Positions 36,145 through 43,140 of a DNA stretch of 64,000 nt are shown here, one piece after another. Under the pieces are notes generated by a model, which ran no database searches, was not told where the DNA came from, and was given only the letters and a program-made list of their open reading frames with translations. Location of the stretch: IMG/VR virus record IMGVR_UViG_3300034351_000048, positions 16,225 to 80,224 of that record. One strand, given 5' to 3'. A program made the translations under genes and the position numbers. The stretch's first letter is position 1. Each line of letters begins with the position of its first letter. Source of the DNA: a virus.

Positions 36145-36914
36145 TATCGATTCTCCTTACCGAATAATTCAGAAGCTAAATCATACAAATCTTTTAATTT
36201 ACCATTTTGATCTATAATATCTAATTTTGTTAATTTACCTGTTTCTTTTTGTTTTCTTTCTCTTGCGTATACATCAAAATGATATCTATACTTGAACTGT
36301 AAATATAACTTTTTCCAAGTATCATGCATACTCAAATATTTAGTTTGAGCGTATGTTCTAACAATAAGATTAATTTTTGATCTTGTAGTTAATTCATTTG
36401 CATTGTCATGAGAAAGGGGTAATTCATTAAAAGTATTCTCGTTTTCTTCCTGAACTTGTTTTATAGAATTTACATCTTCTTGTAATTTTAGCATGTTTTC
36501 TTCATGTTCAACTAATTTATTTACACAAGCTTGTAAAGCATATATATTAGACAAATCAGGCCTTTCTATTTGTTTTTCTTGTATTTCTTTTAATTTAAAG
36601 TAACTTTTAACAAGTTTATTATAAACATCCCATGCCTCAGGAGTCCCAATACTTTTAGCGTGTTTTAAGGCTCCTGATTCTGTCCATAGATATATAGGGC
36701 GTTTTCCATTTTTGTTATCTTGAAATTCACGATAACTATTATCACTAAATGATATAATCAAATAATCAATATTTTCAATATATTTCTCATTGTTTCTATT
36801 AAAATTGTAACTTATAATTTTTGTATCAACACCATAAAATTCTGCTAATTCTTTAGTTGTTAATACAATAGTGTCATTATATTGTTTTTGATTTAATTTT
36901 GAAATGTCGGTCAT
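36144..36914 (-). CDS. Phage antirepressor, ORF6N plus ORF6C domains
   Basis: Start chosen at 36914 (begins MTDISKLNQK) because the ATG at 36947 lies inside the leader and the ribosome binding site AATAGGAGT is 10 bases before 36914. The N-terminal domain (LTTKELAEFYGVDTK, PIYLWTESGALKHAKSIGT) is paralogous to 895-1644. The C-terminal domain (LTTRSKINLIVRTYAQTKY, WKKLYLQFKYRYHFD, LYDLASELFG) is ORF6C instead of KilAC, a domain swap. Probably expressed from the tRNA promoter at 37280-37308 through leader 2. Confidence 0.9.
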   Translation of the reverse strand: MTDISKLNQKQYNDTIVLTTKELAEFYGVDTKIISYNFNRNNEKYIENIDYLIISFSDNSYREFQDNKNGKRPIYLWTESGALKHAKSIGTPEAWDVYNKLVKSYFKLKEIQEKQIERPDLSNIYALQACVNKLVEHEENMLKLQEDVNSIKQVQEENENTFNELPLSHDNANELTTRSKINLIVRTYAQTKYLSMHDTWKKLYLQFKYRYHFDVYARERKQKETGKLTKLDIIDQNGKLKDLYDLASELFGKENR

Positions 36915-37022
36915 GTTAAGACTCCTATTAAATAAAATATCATTCATTATAAAATGAAAGGGGATAAAAATTTCATTTAATAGGATTAGAGAATTATCCC
37001 GGTTTCCTAATCCTATTAAAAA
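36915..37022 (-). ncRNA. c4-like structured antirepressor leader 2
   Basis: Minus strand. Perfect 14-bp stem TTTAATAGGATTAG (37020-37007) with CTAATCCTATTAAA (36989-36976). Loop core GGGATAA (37000-36994) is complementary to TTATCCC (36967-36961). The 3' strand piece TCCTATTAAA can alternatively pair, 10 exact bases, with TTTAATAGGA (36932-36923) carrying the ribosome binding site. Same architecture as leaders 1, 3 and 4 with different sequence. A hairpin TCATT/AATGA lies between. Confidence 0.8.
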
Positions 37023-37033
37023 TCTATGTAAAA

Positions 37034-37080
37034 TAAACCCCGAAGTATATAGATCGTAAATGAGGTGGTATCGGGGTTTA
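37034..37080 (-). terminator. 10-bp hairpin between tRNA-Leu and leader 2 (terminator or regulatory hairpin)
   Basis: TAAACCCCGA/TCGGGGTTTA forms a perfect 10-bp stem with a 27-base loop. On the minus strand it is followed by ATTTTAC, a weak U tract. The loop carries, on one strand or the other, AGATCGTAA/TTACGATCT, exactly the 9 bases around the loop partner of leader 4 (57349-57357). It may be a partial terminator, a processing site or a decoy for leader 4. Confidence 0.5.
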
Positions 37081-37136
37081 TACTAAAAAATATTAAAGGA
37101 GATCAAATGAAAAAATTAATTTTCAATATTAGAAAA

Positions 37137-37220
37137 TGCGAAGTAAAGGAATCGAACCTTCAAGCTCTTACGAGCGGCAGATTTTAAGTCTGTTGCGTTT
37201 ACCTGTTTCGCCAACCTCGC
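37137..37220 (-). tRNA. tRNA-Leu (anticodon UAA)
   Basis: 84 bases on the minus strand: acceptor GCGAGGT/ACTTCGC, D arm GCG/CGC with GG in the loop, anticodon loop CTTAAAA (UAA), class II variable arm GCTC/GAGC, T arm GAAGG TTCGATT CCTTT, discriminator A, no encoded CCA. Position 27-43 is a mismatch. It leads the transcript of leader 2 and the ORF6N/ORF6C antirepressor. Confidence 0.9.
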
Positions 37221-37279
37221 AAAATTACCACTTAACGTGGTAAAAACAATTTGCCAAAAAGTATTTTTATCATAATTTA

Positions 37280-37308
37280 AATATACTAAATTAGATTAAA
37301 ACAGTCAA
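37280..37308 (-). promoter_or_regulatory. Promoter of tRNA-Leu and the minus-strand antirepressor operon
   Basis: Minus strand TTGACT (37308-37303), 17-base spacer, TATATT (37285-37280). No better promoter is seen between the tRNA and leader 2, so the antirepressor probably depends on this one. Confidence 0.75.
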
Positions 37309-37333
37309 ATTTATTTTAAATAAAATTTAAAAG

Positions 37334-37362
37334 TTGACTTTTTATAATCATTTTAGTATATT
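37334..37362 (+). promoter_or_regulatory. Promoter of the rightward replication operon
   Basis: TTGACT (37334-37339), 17-base spacer, TATATT (37357-37362), in the shared long motif TTGACTTTTTATAATCATTT. Divergent to the tRNA promoter. Confidence 0.8.
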
Positions 37363-37381
37363 TAAATTGTGGAGGTGAAAT

Positions 37382-38146
37382 ATGATAGATAAAGATAAAT
37401 TAAGATTATCACCAACAAAAATTTTATTATACCAACAATGCCCTTATAAATTTAAAAAACAGGTTATAGATAAAGATTATAAACCTTCAATATGGTTAGA
37501 TTTAGGATCAGTTACACATGGTATTATTGAAGAACTCACAAAAAATCGTATGGAAAAAGATACAAGTTTTATAAATTTGTTTATAGATGATTATTTAGAT
37601 AAAACAGAATATAATAATACAGAAAAACAAGAAATTAAAAAAACATCCACAAATATGGTTGATACTTGTTATAATTCTATAGATGATTTTATAAGGAAAT
37701 TGGAAGATTATTATGTAGAAATGTGGTTTGAAACTAATTTAAATGGATTTAAGTTTGTAGGTAAATCAGATTTAATAGGTAAATCCAAAAACGGTAATTA
37801 TTATATTGTAGATTACAAAACAAGTAAACCAAATAAAAAAACAGGTTTACACTATGAAACGGATTTTGACCAATGGTTAATGTATGCTCTATTGTTTAGA
37901 ATAGATAAAAGATTAGAAGGATTGAACCCTATTTGTAGGGCTTGGTATTTAAGAACTAATACCATACATGAAAAAAAGTTCACAAATGATGATATAGATA
38001 AAATATTTATAAAAGCTCATTGTATATTGGATATGATAGACAATGACATATATAATTACAATAAAAGCGGTGAGCGAAAAGGATTTCACCCAAAAAGAAA
38101 CAAATTTTGTAATTGGTGTGATTATAATAGGATATGCAGGAGGTAA
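37382..38146 (+). CDS. PD-(D/E)XK nuclease, RecB/Cas4-like with Fe-S cysteines
   Basis: 254 residues. RecB-type motif FVGKSDLIGKSKNGNYYIVD followed by YKTSK supplies the catalytic D-x(n)-D-x-K. Cys in QQCPYKFK at the start and CNWCDYNRIC at the end make the four-cysteine Fe-S cluster of AddB/Cas4-type exonucleases. Probably a 5' or single-strand exonuclease for recombination with the annealing protein at 45118. Start ATG behind GGAGG. Confidence 0.85.
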   Translation: MIDKDKLRLSPTKILLYQQCPYKFKKQVIDKDYKPSIWLDLGSVTHGIIEELTKNRMEKDTSFINLFIDDYLDKTEYNNTEKQEIKKTSTNMVDTCYNSIDDFIRKLEDYYVEMWFETNLNGFKFVGKSDLIGKSKNGNYYIVDYKTSKPNKKTGLHYETDFDQWLMYALLFRIDKRLEGLNPICRAWYLRTNTIHEKKFTNDDIDKIFIKAHCILDMIDNDIYNYNKSGERKGFHPKRNKFCNWCDYNRICRR

Positions 38147-38147
38147 T

Positions 38148-39044
38148 GTGGCAAATATTCTTAAAGAATTAAATGGTGTAAATTATCATACAATTGGAAA
38201 GTATCTTGGAAGTAATAAAGAACATATATTCTACCTTGTATATTTGGATGAGGAACAAAAATTACAAAAAAGAATTGAAGAAAACAAAGATAAAATATAT
38301 TCTGATATAATACGAATACCTATACAAAGCTTTATAGATAATGATGTGTTTAAAAAGTGGAGTTCTAAAGATATTGTAGTTGATTATTTCAGTGATAAAA
38401 CAAAAATAGAAAAAAAATTAGTAAATGATTTTATAGATGGAAAAGAAAATTCTTATGAAATAGCATTAGAAATAAATAGGTATATAAAATTCTTTGATTG
38501 TGAGTTAAAATCTATACATAGAAATAAATCGTTAAAAGAACAAAAAAAACAAAAGATAAGAGTTATAATGAACCGATTGTTTGATTTATTCTATGATTAC
38601 AATATATCTTTAAAATCTTTTATTATGATAATGGAATCAAGCAAAGGTAAACTCTATAATGCTGTAAATAATTATAGAATTAGTAGAAATATACAACAAC
38701 ATTTAAACCTATTTTTACATGATTTTCCTACTAAATATGAAGAAAAGAAGAGATTATTTTTAGAATATATTGAACTATACAAAGATGTTAAAAACATGCT
38801 ATGTGTTTATAGAGACAAAATAAATAAAGAGAGATTTAAGCTAAACTATCAATACTACAAAATATTTTTAGATACTCCTATAGTAAAGGTTCAAAAGCTT
38901 ATGGATATTTATACATACGTGAGAAATAGAGGTTTAATGTCTGTTGATGAGCCTTTAAGATTAAATTTTAATGAAAATATAGAGAAGTTGAAAGTCTTAA
39001 ATCAAATTGCGGATATAAAAGAATTTAAAGATTTGGCTTTGTAA
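38148..39044 (+). CDS. Hypothetical protein, 298 aa, GTG start
   Basis: GTG at 38148 follows AGGAGG at 38138-38143 and the stop of the nuclease, so it is preferred over an ATG 105 bases upstream inside that gene. The protein is Lys-rich, helical, with no catalytic motif that I recognise. Co-transcribed with the nuclease; perhaps a DNA-metabolism accessory. Confidence 0.65.
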   Translation: MANILKELNGVNYHTIGKYLGSNKEHIFYLVYLDEEQKLQKRIEENKDKIYSDIIRIPIQSFIDNDVFKKWSSKDIVVDYFSDKTKIEKKLVNDFIDGKENSYEIALEINRYIKFFDCELKSIHRNKSLKEQKKQKIRVIMNRLFDLFYDYNISLKSFIMIMESSKGKLYNAVNNYRISRNIQQHLNLFLHDFPTKYEEKKRLFLEYIELYKDVKNMLCVYRDKINKERFKLNYQYYKIFLDTPIVKVQKLMDIYTYVRNRGLMSVDEPLRLNFNENIEKLKVLNQIADIKEFKDLAL

Positions 39045-39061
39045 AAATATTTTATTTAAAT

Positions 39062-39089
39062 TTGACTTTTTTAAATTTATTGTTATATT
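39062..39089 (+). promoter_or_regulatory. Promoter upstream of a possible small RNA
   Basis: TTGACT (39062-39067), 16-base spacer, TATATT (39084-39089). It is 220 bases before a second promoter and no gene starts between them, which suggests a non-coding transcript. Confidence 0.65.
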
Positions 39090-39095
39090 TTAATA

Positions 39096-39285
39096 TATAT
39101 TATTTATCATAGATTAATTAATTGCTTCCCATAACCTCTTTTAAAAAGAATTATGAGGAGTTGGAATTCAAAATCAATATCTTCAATAGAAGAAATAATT
39201 TGCTTTACATGCCTTTTATATGAGCTATGGTCGGAACTCATATGATAAAAATCTAAACACCTCTTAATTTTTCAAATAAAATTAC
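39096..39285 (+). ncRNA. Candidate small RNA with three hairpins
   Basis: About 190 bases without a credible gene, behind its own promoter. Three hairpins: CATAA...TCTTT/AAAGA...TTATG, then TCTTC AATA GAAGA, then TTATATGAG/CTCATATGATAA with a loop containing TATGGTCGG. Loop bases TATGG can pair with CCATA in the first hairpin, and GTCGG matches the loop partner of leader 3. No clear terminator. Function unknown. Confidence 0.4.
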
Positions 39286-39313
39286 TTGACTTTTAAAATA
39301 GTTTTATTATTAT
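39286..39313 (+). promoter_or_regulatory. Promoter of antirepressor leader 3
   Basis: TTGACT (39286-39291), 16-base spacer, TATTAT (39308-39313). Expected start near 39320, right before the leader stem. Confidence 0.7.
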
Positions 39314-39319
39314 TTATAA

Positions 39320-39442
39320 GTATAAACTAAAAATTAACCAGATTAAGATATATACCGACTTTCTTAATCTTGTTAGTTTATATGTTGTCGGTACATCCAC
39401 CTTTGGTGGGTGAACATATTTTCTAACAAGGTGATAAAAACC
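39320..39442 (+). ncRNA. c4-like structured antirepressor leader 3
   Basis: Stem: TAAACTAA (39323-39330) and AACCAGATTAAGA (39336-39348) pair with 39362-39380 with one mismatch and a 5-base bulge. Loop core TACCGAC (39353-39359) is complementary to GTCGGTA (39387-39393). The 3' strand CTTGTTAG (39369-39376) is also complementary to CTAACAAG (39423-39430), next to the ribosome binding site AAGGTG. A hairpin CCACC TTT GGTGG follows the pseudoknot. Confidence 0.8.
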
Positions 39443-40126
39443 ATGTCAAATTTAATAAAAATAACAAATAACATCTCAATTGAAGAAATACTCTACAAAG
39501 GACAAAGAGTATTAACTTCAAAGCAACTTGCCGAAATTTACAATTGTAATGAAAGGCAAATCCGTCAAAACTTTAATAATAATAAGGATAAATTTATTGA
39601 AGGTAAACATTATGTTAAGCTTATTGGAGAAGATTTAAAAGAATTTAAGAAAGATATTAAAACAAAAAATTTAGTAAATAAATACACACCTGAATTAAAT
39701 TTATTCACTTTGAAAGGTTGCTTATTACAAAGTAACTTCATTACATCTATCAATGATAAAAATTTACAGTCTATTTATAAATATTTTGGGGTTGAAAATA
39801 ATCTTACAATAGGTAATTCTATTCAAAGAACAGAGTATTATTATTTAGATGAACTTAGAAAGGCTTTCGATGGAATATTTGATATAACTTCACAATTGAC
39901 TATAGGAATGTATAGAATAGATTATTACATACAGAAATACAATATAGCAATAGAATGTGATGAAAACAATCATAACGATAGAGATAGAGACTATGAAATA
40001 CAAAGAGAAAAGTTTATAAAAAAAGAATTAGGTTGTAAAATTATACGATTTGATCCTAAATTTATATCTATTGGAGAATTAATAAATAAAATCTTATGTG
40101 CTATAAAGGAGATGGATAATGAATAG
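39443..40126 (+). CDS. ORF6N domain fused to a DUF559-like PD-(D/E)XK nuclease domain
   Basis: Start at 39443 (AAGGTG before it); the ATG at 39410 is inside the leader. N-terminal ORF6N-like module (VLTSKQLAEIYNCNERQIRQ). The C-terminal half is a restriction-endonuclease-like fold: LTIGMYRIDYYIQKYNIAIE then CDENNHNDRDRDYEIQREKF and GCKIIRFDP, the D...E-x-D and His pattern of DUF559/Vsr-like nucleases. A regulator with a nuclease in place of KilAC is unusual. 8-base overlap with the next antirepressor. Confidence 0.75.
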   Translation: MSNLIKITNNISIEEILYKGQRVLTSKQLAEIYNCNERQIRQNFNNNKDKFIEGKHYVKLIGEDLKEFKKDIKTKNLVNKYTPELNLFTLKGCLLQSNFITSINDKNLQSIYKYFGVENNLTIGNSIQRTEYYYLDELRKAFDGIFDITSQLTIGMYRIDYYIQKYNIAIECDENNHNDRDRDYEIQREKFIKKELGCKIIRFDPKFISIGELINKILCAIKEMDNE

Positions 40127-40883
40127 TATTGTTAAAATAACTGAAAATATCATGATAGAGGAAATAATTTATAATGGCAAAAGAATGCTTACTTCAAAGC
40201 AATTAGCAAGTATCTATGATACAGAGTTGAAAAACATACAATATAACTTTAAATATCATGAAAATAAATTTATTGAAGGTAAGCATTATATTAAACTTTC
40301 TGGAAATGAATTAAAAGAATTTAAAGACTTACCTGGAATTTCAAGGTTAGTTTCTAAAAATACCCCCACGCTGGTTTTATGGTGTGAAGAAGGTGCCGTT
40401 TTAATGGCTAAAACTATAAACACAGATCAAGCATGGGAAGTTTCACATAAGCTTGTAAATTTTTATTTTGAAAATAAAGATCAAAAACAAATTCCTGAAA
40501 ACCTATCTAAACTTGAAATATTAAAGATGGCTTTGGAAAGTGAAGAAAAGAGAATAAAATTAGAAGAAGAAAATAAAAAATTACTTCCAAAAGCTGAATT
40601 TTACGATGCCGTTACACAAAGTGAAAACTGGACTTCTATTGGAAAAGTTTCAAAAATATTATCAATTAAGAATTTAGGTAGGAATAATTTATTCAAAAAA
40701 TTAAGAGAATTAGGATTATTAAGTCCTGAGAATGAACCTTATCAACCTGGTATTGAAGCTGGATATTTTAAAGTTATAGAAGAACCTTATGAAAAATCCG
40801 ACGGCAGTGTAGATATATACTACAAAACCGTCGTTTCTCAAAAAGGTATTGACTATATACTAAAAAAATTGAAAGAACAATAA
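40119..40883 (+). CDS. Phage antirepressor, ORF6N plus KilAC
   Basis: 254 residues, start behind AAGGAGATGG and overlapping the previous gene, so the two regulators are made together from leader 3. ORF6N part (MLTSKQLASIYDTELKNIQY, CEEGAVLMAKTINTDQAWEV) resembles its upstream neighbour; linker LEILKMALESEEKRIKLEEE is nearly identical to that of 48084-48854; KilAC part NWTSIGKVSKILSIKNLGRN and VSQKGIDYILKKL. Confidence 0.9.
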   Translation: MNSIVKITENIMIEEIIYNGKRMLTSKQLASIYDTELKNIQYNFKYHENKFIEGKHYIKLSGNELKEFKDLPGISRLVSKNTPTLVLWCEEGAVLMAKTINTDQAWEVSHKLVNFYFENKDQKQIPENLSKLEILKMALESEEKRIKLEEENKKLLPKAEFYDAVTQSENWTSIGKVSKILSIKNLGRNNLFKKLRELGLLSPENEPYQPGIEAGYFKVIEEPYEKSDGSVDIYYKTVVSQKGIDYILKKLKEQ

Positions 40884-40893
40884 TTGATAAACA

Positions 40894-40912
40894 ACCCCCT
40901 GGTGTAGGGGGT
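40894..40912 (+). promoter_or_regulatory. Leader hairpin before the replication regulator
   Basis: ACCCCCT GGTGT AGGGGGT, a 7-bp GC stem between the antirepressor and the next gene, without a U tract. It may be an attenuating or RNA-stabilising hairpin. Confidence 0.5.
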
Positions 40913-40944
40913 GTAACTATATTAACTTAGAGGAGATTTTACAT

Positions 40945-41703
40945 ATGATTTTACCAATCATCTTTAATAAAGATAATAAAACTAATCTAAAAAGGCAAAT
41001 TTTAAAAGAAAAAAAATTAACTCCAACCGAAAGATTAATTTTAATGGATATATGTGATTACATTGATATTGGCTATCATAAAGAGAAAATCAACTATGCT
41101 TATTGTTCTTATATACACCTAAGTGAAGAATTAGGAATTTCTAAAAAAACTGTTATAAATTCTATAAAAAAATTAGAATATTTAAAATATATAAAAATCG
41201 AAAAAACTAAAAATTCTACTAATAAATATTTTTTATTATCAAATAATTTTACAAAAAATAAGAATTTTGAAGATGATACAAGTAGTGAAAAAATTACACC
41301 ACCTAAAAATATAGAACAGAATAACATTAAAGATGAATTTATACCTAAAGAAGGTAGTGAAAAATTTACACTGGGGGTGGTGAAAAATTTACACCCAATA
41401 TATAAGAATATAAGAATTAAGAATTCTAGAATAAAGAAATTTAAAAAAAAGAAAGAAAAAAATTTGATTAATAATAAAAATTTTATATCATTTACAGATG
41501 AGTATAATAAATTTAAAAAAGGAGCTTTTATGAAAGATCCAGATGATATGACTTTAGAAGAGAAAAGAGAAGAGGTATTGAAAATGTTTGAGAATGTTCA
41601 AACAGAGGAAGAAATATTAAAAAAAAGAAAGAAAATGGAAGAACAAAAAAAGAAGTTTATGAAAGAGTGTGAAGAAAAAGAAAATAATGAATTTTATTAT
41701 TAG
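40945..41703 (+). CDS. Winged-helix (HTH_36-like) replication initiator or helicase loader, 252 aa
   Basis: Residues about 25-100 form a winged helix: LTPTERLILMDICDYIDIGY, HLSEELGISKKTVINSIKKL, EYLKYIKIEKTKNSTNKYFL. The rest is Lys-rich and ends in a long charged helix. It lies directly before the DnaB-type helicase, the position of DnaD/loader-type proteins, so a replication initiation or loading role is likely. Confidence 0.7.
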   Translation: MILPIIFNKDNKTNLKRQILKEKKLTPTERLILMDICDYIDIGYHKEKINYAYCSYIHLSEELGISKKTVINSIKKLEYLKYIKIEKTKNSTNKYFLLSNNFTKNKNFEDDTSSEKITPPKNIEQNNIKDEFIPKEGSEKFTLGVVKNLHPIYKNIRIKNSRIKKFKKKKEKNLINNKNFISFTDEYNKFKKGAFMKDPDDMTLEEKREEVLKMFENVQTEEEILKKRKKMEEQKKKFMKECEEKENNEFYY

Positions 41704-41711
41704 GAGATTTT

Positions 41712-43037
41712 ATGACTGATACACTTAGAATGAGTTTACCTTATAATGAATATGCTGAAAAGGCTTTATTAATAAAGATATTACAAAATATAGATAACGA
41801 TATCATGGAAAACATGGTGTCGAGGCTTAAACCAAATGATTTTTATAATTCTGAATATAAGAAAATTTATAAGAAATTTTATGATTTATATAATGCTGAT
41901 AAGGAATTTACAAAATCTAATTTAATTGAAACTATGAATGACGGTTCTATTTTAGATGATACTCTTAGATCACTAATGGAACCAAGTTATAACACGGATA
42001 CTACGAACACTTTAATTAATGTGATAAAGCAAAAATCCTTATTGAGAGTTTTTATAAAAAAACAAACTGCCTTAATTGAGAAGGCTTATCAAAGCGATAA
42101 TTTAGAATCTTTAACAGAAGAAGCTAACCAGATATTTACACAATTATCTAATATGACTACAGATCAGGATTTGAAACAAATTGGAGAAGATTTTGACAAC
42201 TTCGTTTATGGGTTAGAAAAGAAAGTAGTTGGGCATATTATACCAACTTATTTGAAAGATCTTGATAATACAATAGTTGGGTTTAAAAAAGGCGAGTTTG
42301 TAACTTTAGCCGGTAGACCTGGAATGGGTAAGAGTGCTTACATGTCAACAATGGCAAAAAATCAAGCTCAACACGGATTTAAAGTTGGTATTTATAGCTT
42401 AGAAATGACTAAAGATACCGTTTTTTCAAGGTTGGTTTGTGATATTTGTAATGTTGATTCAAAAAAGATTAGACAACGAGATTTTACAAACGATGAAATA
42501 GAAAGAATTGTTGATAAAAGAAAAGAGATTAGAGATTTACCAATATATCTTAGTGATAGTCCTTATACGGATGTATTAAAAATAAAAGCAAATGTCCGTA
42601 AATTACATAAACAAACAGGTATTGATATTCTATACATAGATTACCTTGATTATTTACTTAATTTTTCTGATAAAAATGTAAATGTTAAAGATCAAATAGC
42701 AAACATCACAAAACATTTATCGCAATTAGCTAAGGAACTTGGAATAGTTGTTGTGTTACTATCACAATTAAACAGAGATATTGAAAGCCGAAAAGACAAA
42801 ACACCTAAACTGTCAGATTTAAAGAATAGTTCAAATATTGAACAAGAAAGCGACATGGTGTTATTTGTGGATAGACCTGACTATTACACTGATAAAAAGT
42901 ATGAAGATAAAGAATGTGAAATAGCTTCTATACATATAGCTAAAAACAGGTCGGGTTCTCCTGGTAAGATAGATATAGAATTTGAGAAGAAATATATAAG
43001 ATTTAAAGATTTATCATCAGAAAATTTTGATTCTTGA
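41712..43037 (+). CDS. dnaB: Replicative DNA helicase, DnaB family
   Basis: 441 residues. N-terminal domain PYNEYAEKALLIKILQNI; RecA core with Walker A AGRPGMGKSAYM at about 199-210, IYSLEMTKDTVFSRL, Walker B DILYIDYLDYL, and LSQLNRDIESR, DLKNSSNIEQESDMV. All motifs of the hexameric fork helicase are present. Works with the primase at 54778 and polymerase at 50905. Confidence 0.95.
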   Translation: MTDTLRMSLPYNEYAEKALLIKILQNIDNDIMENMVSRLKPNDFYNSEYKKIYKKFYDLYNADKEFTKSNLIETMNDGSILDDTLRSLMEPSYNTDTTNTLINVIKQKSLLRVFIKKQTALIEKAYQSDNLESLTEEANQIFTQLSNMTTDQDLKQIGEDFDNFVYGLEKKVVGHIIPTYLKDLDNTIVGFKKGEFVTLAGRPGMGKSAYMSTMAKNQAQHGFKVGIYSLEMTKDTVFSRLVCDICNVDSKKIRQRDFTNDEIERIVDKRKEIRDLPIYLSDSPYTDVLKIKANVRKLHKQTGIDILYIDYLDYLLNFSDKNVNVKDQIANITKHLSQLAKELGIVVVLLSQLNRDIESRKDKTPKLSDLKNSSNIEQESDMVLFVDRPDYYTDKKYEDKECEIASIHIAKNRSGSPGKIDIEFEKKYIRFKDLSSENFDS

Positions 43038-43055
43038 TAAAATTTTATTATATTA
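43028..43055 (+). promoter_or_regulatory. Promoter of the AntA-type gene
   Basis: TTGATT (43028-43033), 16-base spacer, TATATT (43050-43055); the -35 lies in the last codons of dnaB. Expected start near 43062. Confidence 0.55.
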
Positions 43056-43061
43056 TAAATG

Positions 43062-43140
43062 ATTTTCTAATTTTGAAAATTTAAATTGTTCATAATTACC
43101 CTCCTTTATTGGAGGGGTATTTTAACAAAGAGGAAATAAG
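43062..43140 (+). ncRNA. Structured leader of the AntA-type gene (or terminator of dnaB)
   Basis: Hairpin ATTTTC/GAAAAT, then a GC hairpin TACCCTCC (43097-43104) with GGAGGGGTA (43111-43119), one bulged G. The same 5' strand, CCTC(C)TTT, could pair with AAAGAGG (43127-43133), which is the ribosome binding site. The hairpin is followed by TTTTAAC, so it may also act as a weak terminator. Confidence 0.5.

Noticed and set aside
37107-37187. Plus-strand 26-codon frame with AAAGGAG before its ATG, antisense to tRNA-Leu
   Set aside because: Its codons are the complement of the tRNA and no plus-strand promoter reads into it; the ribosome-like motif probably arose by chance.
38043-38147. Longer version of the 38148 gene starting at ATG 38043
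   Set aside because: It would overlap the nuclease gene by about 100 bases, while GTG 38148 has an ideal AGGAGG right after the nuclease stop.
39096-39285. A third tRNA before leader 3, by analogy to leaders 2 and 4
   Set aside because: No acceptor stem with matching T arm can be formed; only hairpins are visible.
40894-40912. GC hairpin as Rho-independent terminator
   Set aside because: There is no U tract after the stem (GTAACTATA), so leader hairpin is the safer description.
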